Positions 33,769 to 41,203 of a DNA stretch of 64,000 nt are shown here, in pieces. Below the pieces are notes generated by a model that made no database searches, had not been told where the DNA came from, and saw only the letters and a program-made list of their open reading frames with translations. Origin of the DNA: an uncultured Burkholderiales bacterium (GTDB lineage: Bacteria > Pseudomonadota > Gammaproteobacteria > Burkholderiales > Burkholderiaceae_C); contig CAIODK010000042.1 in assembly GCA_903856995.1 (NCBI GenBank), positions 10,598-74,597 on the forward strand, written 5' to 3'. The translations under genes were made by a program, and so were the position numbers. Position 1 is the stretch's first letter. Every line of letters begins with the position of its first letter.

Positions 33769-33796
33769 CTTGAAATAGGGTCGAATGGCCTCAGCT
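33769..33796 (+). promoter_or_regulatory. candidate heat-shock (sigma-32) promoter of grpE-dnaK-dnaJ
   Basis: CTTGAAA matches the sigma-32 -35 element exactly. After 13 bases CCTCAGCT partly matches the CCCCATnT -10 element. It lies 34 bases before the grpE ATG, directly after the FKBP terminator. The -35 is strong and the -10 is imperfect. Confidence 0.55.
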
Positions 33797-33830
33797 TTGC
33801 TGAATATCCTTTTCACAAGCCCCACAAAGC

Positions 33831-34406
33831 ATGTCAGAACCTACCGAAAACCAAGATACCACCGCAGCTCATTTGGCCGCCCACATGGCAGGCCAAGCGC
33901 CCGCCACAGAGGCCCCCGCTGAGCCAGCGACCCCGCTTGACCCATTGGCTTCGGCACAGGCCGAAATCGTCGCTTTGCAGGTCAAAGCGGTTGAGTTGCA
34001 AGACCAATACATACGTGGCCAAGCCGACGTTCAAAATGCACGACGCCGTGCAGACGACGAAGTGTCCAAAGCGCGTAAATTCGCGCTCGAGAGCTTTGCC
34101 GACAGCTTGCTGCCCGTGCTTGACAGCTTAGAAGCCGGCTTAGCTGTGCAAACCGCCACGCCTGAGCAAATACGCGAAGGTGCAGAAGCTACGCTGCGTC
34201 AACTCAAAAGCGCCTTGGAGCGCAACAAAGTGCTAGCCATCGACCCCGCCGCGGGTGCCAAGTTCGACCCAGCACAACACCAAGCTATCAGCGTGGTGCC
34301 TGCCGATCAAGAAGCCAACACCGTGGTCACAGTACTTCAAAAAGGTTACTTGATCGCTGAGCGCGTGCTTCGCCCTGCGTTGGTCACTGTGGCCGCCGCG
34401 AAATAA
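33831..34406 (+). CDS. grpE: nucleotide exchange factor GrpE
   Basis: A 191-residue cochaperone that releases ADP from DnaK. The N-terminal 45 residues are Ala/Pro-rich and probably disordered. A long coiled-coil helix follows (QAEIVALQVKAVELQDQYIRG...RRRADDEVSKARKFALE), then the beta domain with FDPAQHQAISVVPADQEANTVVTVLQKGY, the GrpE signature. It is first of grpE-dnaK-dnaJ, the usual betaproteobacterial order. hrcA is not adjacent. Confidence 0.95.
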   Translation: MSEPTENQDTTAAHLAAHMAGQAPATEAPAEPATPLDPLASAQAEIVALQVKAVELQDQYIRGQADVQNARRRADDEVSKARKFALESFADSLLPVLDSLEAGLAVQTATPEQIREGAEATLRQLKSALERNKVLAIDPAAGAKFDPAQHQAISVVPADQEANTVVTVLQKGYLIAERVLRPALVTVAAAK

Positions 34407-34475
34407 ACACTTGAAATTGGCAAAGTTATCCACAACTAAGCCTCATCTGAATTTTTAAAATTACTGGAGTTAGAC

Positions 34476-36398
34476 ATGGGAAGAATCATCGGTATTGACT
34501 TGGGAACCACCAACTCGTGCGTGGCCATCATGGAAGGCAACACGACCAAAGTGATCGAGAACGCCGAAGGCGCTCGCACCACACCGTCGATCATTGCGTA
34601 TCAAGAAGACGGTGAAATCTTGGTCGGTGCATCCGCCAAGCGTCAAGCTGTCACCAACCCACGCAACACCTTGTATGCGGTGAAGCGCTTGATCGGTCGC
34701 AAGTTCAGCGAAAAAGAAGTTCAAAAAGACATCGACTTGATGCCCTACACCATTGCCAAAGCCGACAACGGCGATGCTTGGGTGGAAGTGCGCGGCAACA
34801 AGTTGGCTCCTCCTCAAATCAGCGCTGAAATTCTGCGCAAGATGAAGAAAACCGCCGAAGACTACCTCGGCGAAGAAGTGACAGAAGCGGTCATTACTGT
34901 GCCTGCCTACTTCAACGACGCACAACGTCAAGCCACCAAAGATGCAGGTCGCATCGCTGGTTTGGATGTCAAGCGCATCATCAACGAACCCACAGCTGCT
35001 GCGTTGGCCTTCGGTTTGGACAAAACCGACAAGGGCGATCGCAAGATTGCAGTGTATGACTTGGGTGGCGGTACGTTCGACGTGTCGATCATCGAAATCG
35101 CGGACGTCGATGGCGAGAAACAATTCGAAGTGCTATCCACCAACGGCGACACGTTCTTGGGCGGCGAAGACTTCGACCAACGCATCATCGAATTCATCAT
35201 CTCCGAGTTCAAGAAAGAATCCGGCGTTGATTTGTCCAAAGACGTGTTGGCCTTGCAGCGCCTGAAAGAAGCCGCTGAAAAAGCCAAAATCGAGTTGTCA
35301 TCGGCCACGTCGACCGACATCAACTTGCCCTACATCACTGCGGATGCCTCCGGCCCTAAGCACTTGAGCATCAAACTCAACCGTGCCAAGTTGGAGCAAC
35401 TGGTGGAAGAGTTGGTTGAGCGCACCATCGCCCCTTGCCGTTTGGCCATCAAAGATGCGGGCGTGTCTGTGAGCGACATCGACGACGTGATCTTGGTGGG
35501 TGGCATGAGCCGCATGCCTAAGGTGCAAGAAAAGGTCAAAGAGTTCTTTGGTCAAGAGCCTCGCCGTGACGTCAACCCTGACGAAGCCGTGGCCGTGGGC
35601 GCCGCGATTCAAGGTCAAGTTCTGTCAGGCGACCGCACCGACGTGTTGTTGCTCGACGTGACGCCCCTGTCTTTGGGCATTGAAACCTTGGGCGGCGTGA
35701 TGACCAAAATGATCACCAAGAACACGACCATCCCAACCAAGTTTGCGCAAACGTTCTCCACCGCTGACGACAACCAACCCGCCGTGACCATCAAGGTCTT
35801 CCAAGGCGAGCGTGAAATTGCCAGCGGCAACAAGAGTTTGGGTGAGTTCAACCTTGAAGGCATTGCACCTGCGGCACGTGGCACGCCACAAATTGAAGTG
35901 TCGTTTGACATTGACGCCAACGGCATCTTGCACGTGGGCGCCAAAGACAAAGCCACCGGCAAGGAAAATAAAATCACCATCAAGGCCAACTCTGGTTTGT
36001 CAGAAGATGAGATTCAACAAATGGTGAAAGACGCCGAGTTGAATGCCACCGAAGACAAGAAGAAATTGGAAATCGTGCAGTCACGTAACCAAGCGGATGC
36101 CGCGGTTCACAGCGTGAAGAAGAGCTTGGTCGAGCACGGTGACAAACTCGATGCAGCCGAAAAAGAAACCATCGAAGCAGCGATCAAGGAAGTCGAAGAA
36201 GCATTGAAAGGCGAAGACAAAGCCGACATCGATGCCAAAACTGAAACTTTGATGACCGCCTCGCAAAAGCTGGGTGAAAAGGTCTACGCTGACATGCAAG
36301 CTGCGCAAGCCGCAGGCGGCGCAGCTGCCGGCAGCGATGCAAAGCCAGCCGACGACAACGTGGTCGACGCTGAAGTGAAAGAAGTCAAAAAAGGTTAA
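34476..36398 (+). CDS. dnaK: molecular chaperone DnaK (Hsp70)
   Basis: A 640-residue Hsp70. The ATPase domain (about 1-385) has IIGIDLGTTNSCVAIMEG, AVYDLGGGTFDVSI and ILVGGMSRMPKVQ. The hydrophobic linker DVLLLDVTPLSL leads to the peptide-binding domain and a helical lid. The end is the disordered tail PADDNVVDAEVKEVKKG that closes with the conserved EEV-like acid motif. Length matches the family. GGAG stands 9 bases before the ATG. It works with DnaJ and GrpE encoded on either side. Confidence 0.98.
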   Translation: MGRIIGIDLGTTNSCVAIMEGNTTKVIENAEGARTTPSIIAYQEDGEILVGASAKRQAVTNPRNTLYAVKRLIGRKFSEKEVQKDIDLMPYTIAKADNGDAWVEVRGNKLAPPQISAEILRKMKKTAEDYLGEEVTEAVITVPAYFNDAQRQATKDAGRIAGLDVKRIINEPTAAALAFGLDKTDKGDRKIAVYDLGGGTFDVSIIEIADVDGEKQFEVLSTNGDTFLGGEDFDQRIIEFIISEFKKESGVDLSKDVLALQRLKEAAEKAKIELSSATSTDINLPYITADASGPKHLSIKLNRAKLEQLVEELVERTIAPCRLAIKDAGVSVSDIDDVILVGGMSRMPKVQEKVKEFFGQEPRRDVNPDEAVAVGAAIQGQVLSGDRTDVLLLDVTPLSLGIETLGGVMTKMITKNTTIPTKFAQTFSTADDNQPAVTIKVFQGEREIASGNKSLGEFNLEGIAPAARGTPQIEVSFDIDANGILHVGAKDKATGKENKITIKANSGLSEDEIQQMVKDAELNATEDKKKLEIVQSRNQADAAVHSVKKSLVEHGDKLDAAEKETIEAAIKEVEEALKGEDKADIDAKTETLMTASQKLGEKVYADMQAAQAAGGAAAGSDAKPADDNVVDAEVKEVKKG

Positions 36399-36424
36399 AC
36401 CTTTTTCAACTTTCTGAGTCGAAC

Positions 36425-36461
36425 TCGCCGCGTTTCGCCTGAAAAGGTGGACACGCGGCGA
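36425..36461. other. hairpin between dnaK and dnaJ
   Basis: TCGCCGCGT and ACGCGGCGA form a perfect 9-bp stem, with a smaller CGCCT/AGGTG stem inside the loop. No T run follows, so it is not a normal terminator. It may protect or process the mRNA between dnaK and dnaJ. Confidence 0.5.
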
Positions 36462-36500
36462 AGTCGTTAAACAAGCCCCAAAAAAACGGCAACGCCCATC

Positions 36501-37643
36501 ATGTCCAAACGCGATTTTTATGAAGTCCTCGGCCTCTCCAAAGGTGCGAGCGACGAAGAGATCAAAAAGGCTTATCGCAAACTCGCGATGAAGCACCACC
36601 CCGACCGCAACCAAGGCAGCAACGCCAAGGCGTCTGAATCACAGTTCAAAGAGGTCAAAGAGGCCTATGAAATGTTGTCCGACGCAGAAAAGCGTGCGGC
36701 CTACGATCAATACGGCCATGCAGGCGTCGACCCCAATATGCGCGGTGGCCCTGGTGGTCCTGGCGGATTTGGCGGCGCGGGCTTTGGTGAAGCCTTTGGC
36801 GATATCTTCGGTGACATCTTTGGTCAACAGCGTCGTGGTGGCGGAGGTGGCCGCCAGGTCTACCGTGGCGGTGATTTGAGTTACGCCATGGAAATCACAT
36901 TGGAAGAAGCTGCCAACGGCAAGGAAGCCCAGCTTAAGATTCCAGGGTGGGACGAGTGCGAAACCTGTGATGGCACAGGGGCCAAACCCGGCACATCCGT
37001 CAAAACCTGCACCACCTGCCACGGCAGCGGTCAGGTGCAAATGCGTCAAGGCTTTTTCAGTGTGCAACAAACCTGTCCACACTGCCGAGGCTCTGGCAAG
37101 ATCATTCCCGAACCGTGCAATATGTGTCACGGCCAAGGCAAGATCAAGAAACAAAAAACGCTGGAAGTCAAAATCCCAGCCGGCATCGACGACGGCATGC
37201 GCATTCGCAGCACCGGCAACGGTGAGCCCGGAACCAATGGTGGGCCTCCTGGTGATTTGTTCATAGAAATTCGCGTCAAAAAGCACGATATCTTTGAACG
37301 CGATGGTGACGACCTGCACTGCTCTGTGCCGATCAGCTTCACCACCGCTGCCTTGGGTGGCGAGATCAGCGTGCCTACGCTGGCAGGAGAAGCGGCGATC
37401 GACATCCCTGAGGGCACCCAACACGACAAGCAGTTCCGCTTGCGTGGCAAAGGACTGAAGGGCATTCGCTCCAGCTTCCCTGGGGATTTGTATTGCCATA
37501 TCGCGGTGGAAACACCCGTCAAGCTCACGGAACACCAGCGCAAACTTCTCAAAGAGTTGGATGAGTCGTTGAAAAAAGGTGGTGCCAAACATTCACCCGC
37601 TGAAGGTGGTTGGGCTGATAAGTTGAAACGCTTTTTCAACTAA
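36501..37643 (+). CDS. dnaJ: molecular chaperone DnaJ (Hsp40)
   Basis: A 380-residue type I DnaJ. The J domain (1-70) has the HPD motif in KHHPDRNQG. A Gly/Phe-rich linker follows (PGGPGGFGGAGFGEAF). The zinc region has four CxxCxGxG repeats (CETCDGTG, CTTCHGSG, CPHCRGSG, CNMCHGQG). The C-terminal substrate domains end with GGWADKLKRFFN. It stimulates DnaK ATPase and delivers clients. It is the last of the heat-shock trio; a hairpin separates it from dnaK. Confidence 0.97.
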   Translation: MSKRDFYEVLGLSKGASDEEIKKAYRKLAMKHHPDRNQGSNAKASESQFKEVKEAYEMLSDAEKRAAYDQYGHAGVDPNMRGGPGGPGGFGGAGFGEAFGDIFGDIFGQQRRGGGGGRQVYRGGDLSYAMEITLEEAANGKEAQLKIPGWDECETCDGTGAKPGTSVKTCTTCHGSGQVQMRQGFFSVQQTCPHCRGSGKIIPEPCNMCHGQGKIKKQKTLEVKIPAGIDDGMRIRSTGNGEPGTNGGPPGDLFIEIRVKKHDIFERDGDDLHCSVPISFTTAALGGEISVPTLAGEAAIDIPEGTQHDKQFRLRGKGLKGIRSSFPGDLYCHIAVETPVKLTEHQRKLLKELDESLKKGGAKHSPAEGGWADKLKRFFN

Positions 37644-37686
37644 GCCAACACCACGTATCTTCATCTAAAGGGGGGATACTCCGCCT

Positions 37687-39051
37687 ATGAGCGTCAACAT
37701 CACATTCTTAGGCGGAACCGGGACAGTCACCGGTTCTAAATACTTGGTAGAGCACGGCGGCAAAAAACTGTTGATCGACTGCGGCTTATTTCAGGGCTTC
37801 AAACAGCTGCGATTACGCAACTGGAGCCCCATGCCCATTGAACCGGTGGAGGTGGATGCAGTCTTGCTCACCCACGCCCACTTGGACCACAGTGGCTACT
37901 TGCCACTGCTGTATCGCCAAGGCTTTCGTGGCTGCATTCACGCCACACCCGCGACCTGCGATTTGTGTGCGATTTTGTTGCCTGACAGTGGTCACATTCA
38001 AGAAGAAGACGCGGCGTTTCTGAACCGCCACGGACTCTCCAAACATGACCCAGCCCTACCGCTGTACACCAAGCATGACGCCATCGTCACATTAGACCTA
38101 CTTCGCCCAGAAGTGATGGGCAAAACCTTCTCACCCATACCGGGCTGGAAAGCCACGTTCTCGTCAGCGGGACACATCTTAGGGGCCGCCAGCATCCTGT
38201 TGGAAGTCGCAGACCGTCGTATTTTGTTCAGCGGTGATTTGGGTCGTCCGGATGACCTGATCATGAAACCGCCAGACTTACCACCTGATGCCGAAACCGT
38301 GTTGATTGAGTCCACCTACGGCAACCGCGAGCATCCGCATGAAAATGTATTGGCAGAACTCGCCCCCGCTTTAAAGCGTGTGGCCGCACGCGGTGGCGTG
38401 GCGGTGGTACCAGTGTTTGCCGTTGGCCGCACACAAGCATTGTTGTACGCCATCTCACTTCTCAAAGAGCGCGGCGAGATTGCACACAGCTTGCCAATCT
38501 TCTTGGACAGCCCAATGGCGGTGCACACCACCGAATTGTTGCCACGGCACCCTGATGCGCACCGCCTGCACAAAGATGCACTGCACGCCGTCAAGCACAT
38601 TGCCACGATGGTGGAGACGCCCGAACAATCCAAGGCTTTGGCCAAGCGCCACGGTCCAATGGTAATTTTGTCCGCGAGTGGCATGGCGACAGGTGGCCGG
38701 GTGTTGCACCACTTAGCGCACTACTTGCCAGACCACCGAAACATGGTGATTCTCACCGGCTATCAGGCACCCGGCACACGCGGTGCCACGCTCGCAAGCG
38801 GCGGTCAGGTACTGCGCATTCACGGTCAGGACATTGCAGTCCAAGCCGAAGTAGTGCAACTGGAATCCTCGTCAGCGCATGCGGATGCCACTCAGTTATT
38901 GGCTTGGCTCAAAAGCATGAAACATGCGCCCGATCAGGTGTATGTGGTGCACGGTGAACTCGAGGCCTCTGACGCCTTGCGGCAACGCATTGAGCGTGAA
39001 TTGAAATTGCGTGTCGTCGTGCCTGAGCACGGTAGCACTTGGCCAACGTAA
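37687..39051 (+). CDS. MBL-fold beta-CASP RNA-processing nuclease-like protein
   Basis: A 454-residue metallo-beta-lactamase-fold protein with beta-CASP insert and C-terminal RMMBL domain. Motif 2 is LTHAHLDHSGYLP, a further His ligand is in FSSAGHILGAASIL, and the Asp ligand is in LFSGDLGRPDDL. Beta-CASP motifs follow in VPVFAVGRTQALLYAIS and VILSASGMATGGRVLHHL, with a final SSSAHADATQL. This group cuts RNA (CPSF73-like) and is common in bacteria. Its stop overlaps the start of the eptA-like gene (TAATG). Confidence 0.87.
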   Translation: MSVNITFLGGTGTVTGSKYLVEHGGKKLLIDCGLFQGFKQLRLRNWSPMPIEPVEVDAVLLTHAHLDHSGYLPLLYRQGFRGCIHATPATCDLCAILLPDSGHIQEEDAAFLNRHGLSKHDPALPLYTKHDAIVTLDLLRPEVMGKTFSPIPGWKATFSSAGHILGAASILLEVADRRILFSGDLGRPDDLIMKPPDLPPDAETVLIESTYGNREHPHENVLAELAPALKRVAARGGVAVVPVFAVGRTQALLYAISLLKERGEIAHSLPIFLDSPMAVHTTELLPRHPDAHRLHKDALHAVKHIATMVETPEQSKALAKRHGPMVILSASGMATGGRVLHHLAHYLPDHRNMVILTGYQAPGTRGATLASGGQVLRIHGQDIAVQAEVVQLESSSAHADATQLLAWLKSMKHAPDQVYVVHGELEASDALRQRIERELKLRVVVPEHGSTWPT

Positions 39052-40718
39052 TGTTTTTTATGCGCTTCATGTTTCTAAATGCTCCCCTCCGTACGCAACG
39101 CTCCCCAGTCACCTTGGTGGTCTTAAGCAGTGTTTGGCTCGCCGTACTAGGCAACCTCGCACTCTGGAAAACCTTGATAACCCTGCCCGACCTCACGGGC
39201 TGGCATGGCCTTGGTTTTGGGCTGGCATTCGCATTTGACATTGCCTGCCTCGTGGCTGCGGTTTTGTCATTGTTTGCATGGCACTTCACACTCAAACCTG
39301 CCATCACGGTGCTGTTGCTGCTGGCGGCGTTTGCCACACATTACATGCTGACCTATGGTGTGGTGGTGGATACACCCATGCTCATCAACGTGATTCAAAC
39401 CGACACTCGCGAGGCGCGTGACCAGCTGAGTTGGCACCTGCTCGTGACGGTGATGGCGCTGGCAGTGCTGCCCATGGTGTGGCTATGGCGTCAACCGTTG
39501 ACCCCAACAAGCATGGGGCAGCAAACCCTTCGCAATGCAGGATTGCTGATCGGTTCGTTGGCGTTGGCTTTTGGCACAACACAACTGATGTTTCAAGATT
39601 TTTCATCACTGATGCGCAACTACACCGAGATGCGCTACCAAATCAACCCACTCAACAGCATCTACGCGGTGCTGGATATGACGGTGATCCCAGCCGAGCA
39701 GCCCCGAGGTCCCATGCAAAGTTTGGGACTCGACGCACGCATTGCACCACGCACAGGCAGCACACCGCAACGCCCGCCGCTGCTCGTGTTTGTTTTGGGT
39801 GAGACGGCACGTAGCCAAAGCTTTTCGCTCAACGGGTATGCGCGCAACACCAACCCGCTGCTGGCCCAAGAGAACATCACCAGCTTCACAAACGTGACTT
39901 CCTGCGGCACCAGCACCGCAGAGTCGTTGCCTTGCATGTTCTCCCACCTTGGGCGCACCGGCTTCGCCAAACGCAGCAACGAGTTTGAAAACCTGCTCGA
40001 CGTTCTCTACCATGCGGGCTATGCCGTGCTGTGGATGGACAACCAGTCGGGTTGCAAGAGCCAATGCGACCGCGTGCCTTACGTGAATACATCCAACCTG
40101 AAACTTCCCGAAACATGCGACGGTGACGAATGTCGAGACACGGTGATGCTGGCTCGCATCGACGCAGAGCTGGCCAAACTCCCTGCCGAACGCCGCGCAC
40201 GCGGCACGGTGGTGGTCATGCACCAAATGGGCAGTCATGGCCCTGCTTACTTCAAACGCACACCGGCATCATTCAAGCCATTCACCCCTGAATGCACCGA
40301 CACCTCACTCTCTCAATGCGAACGTCCCCAAATCGTGAACGCATACGACAACACGATCGTCTTCACCGACTATTTCTTGTCACGGCTGGTGGGTTGGCTT
40401 AAAACACAAGACCAAACAAGCACACCGGCCATGCTCTATGTGTCCGACCACGGTGAGTCACTGGGAGAAAAAAACATGTACTTGCATGGCCTTCCGTTCA
40501 GCGTGGCGCCACCTGAACAAACCACGGTACCTTTGATCACTTGGCTATCACCTGGCTTCGAGCAACTCAGTCACGTGAGCAAACGTTGCTTGCAAAACGA
40601 CCGCAACAAGCCCTTGTCACACGACAACTTGTTCCATTCGGTACTGGGTTTGATGGCGGTGAAGACCACCGCCTACAAGCGTGAGCTTGATTTTTTTGCT
40701 ACCTGCGAAGGCCGTTAA
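39051..40718 (+). CDS. eptA: phosphoethanolamine transferase, EptA family
   Basis: A 555-residue inner-membrane enzyme from the ATG at 39051, which overlaps the previous stop; ATG at 39060 is an alternative. Five hydrophobic segments fill residues about 18-180, followed by a periplasmic sulfatase-fold domain. Metal and nucleophile residues are Glu251 (LGETARSQ), Thr287 (CGTSTAESLPCMF) and the SDHGESLGE and YLHGLPFS segments. Such enzymes add phosphoethanolamine to lipid A and lower cationic peptide binding. The paired cysteines of the family are present. Confidence 0.9.
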   Translation: MFFMRFMFLNAPLRTQRSPVTLVVLSSVWLAVLGNLALWKTLITLPDLTGWHGLGFGLAFAFDIACLVAAVLSLFAWHFTLKPAITVLLLLAAFATHYMLTYGVVVDTPMLINVIQTDTREARDQLSWHLLVTVMALAVLPMVWLWRQPLTPTSMGQQTLRNAGLLIGSLALAFGTTQLMFQDFSSLMRNYTEMRYQINPLNSIYAVLDMTVIPAEQPRGPMQSLGLDARIAPRTGSTPQRPPLLVFVLGETARSQSFSLNGYARNTNPLLAQENITSFTNVTSCGTSTAESLPCMFSHLGRTGFAKRSNEFENLLDVLYHAGYAVLWMDNQSGCKSQCDRVPYVNTSNLKLPETCDGDECRDTVMLARIDAELAKLPAERRARGTVVVMHQMGSHGPAYFKRTPASFKPFTPECTDTSLSQCERPQIVNAYDNTIVFTDYFLSRLVGWLKTQDQTSTPAMLYVSDHGESLGEKNMYLHGLPFSVAPPEQTTVPLITWLSPGFEQLSHVSKRCLQNDRNKPLSHDNLFHSVLGLMAVKTTAYKRELDFFATCEGR

Positions 40719-40735
40719 GACAACACGCCTGGGGG

Positions 40736-41203
40736 TTACAAGAATCGGTCGAGCAGTTTTCGTGTGTGGCGGTCCAACGAAGGTAAGTCGCGAATCAAAA
40801 ACTGCACGCCATGCGCATCTGCCACGATCAGCGTGTTTGTACTCAAACGACGGATATCTTCCTCGCCTTTGAGCACCAATTGCGTGGGGCCACGTGTGGT
40901 TTGCACGCGCCACACGCTGGGGGTGGAGAAACTGTTCACACCCTCCAAACTCAAAATCTCAGGCATAAATTCGCGAGCCTGCAAGGCTTGCGAGACGAGA
41001 TCGCGCTCCCGCTCAGGCAAGTCATTGAGACTCTCCACCCACGCCAACTCTTTGCCTTCGGCGCTCAAGATGGAAATGTTTTGGTCAGGCGCCTTGATGG
41101 GGAACGCGCGGGCCACCACAGCACCCACATGCTTCGTACCATCGACCATGGTGACGACCAATTTCCCAAAGGAGTCAAACGCTAAGGTGAATGCGGCACT
41201 CAT
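40736..41203 (-). CDS. DUF1854 protein linked to cyanophycin loci
   Basis: A 155-residue protein without signal or membrane segments. The pattern HVGAVVARAFPIKAPDQNISIL, WVESLNDLP, FMPEILSLEGVNSFSTPSVW and a C-terminal FLIRDLPSLD...RFL fits DUF1854. Such proteins are encoded with a distinctive ABC transporter beside cyanophycin synthetases. Here the ATG overlaps the transporter stop (ATGA) and cphA'-cphA are divergent. No biochemical function is established. It is convergent with eptA, 17 bases apart. Confidence 0.8.
   Translation of the reverse strand: MSAAFTLAFDSFGKLVVTMVDGTKHVGAVVARAFPIKAPDQNISILSAEGKELAWVESLNDLPERERDLVSQALQAREFMPEILSLEGVNSFSTPSVWRVQTTRGPTQLVLKGEEDIRRLSTNTLIVADAHGVQFLIRDLPSLDRHTRKLLDRFL

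Noticed and set aside
34470..35123. Open frame of 217 codons antisense to the start of dnaK
   Set aside because: Shadow of dnaK codon use; the translation is low-complexity Phe/His/Gly-rich and has no recognisable domain.
36639..37592. Long open frame on the minus strand inside dnaJ (317 codons)
   Set aside because: It is fully antisense to a clear dnaJ with all motifs; codon bias of the sense gene leaves the opposite strand open. No ribosome site or family motif.
39606..40238. Open frame of 210 codons antisense to the eptA-like gene
   Set aside because: The sense gene has complete catalytic motifs; the antisense translation shows no family features.
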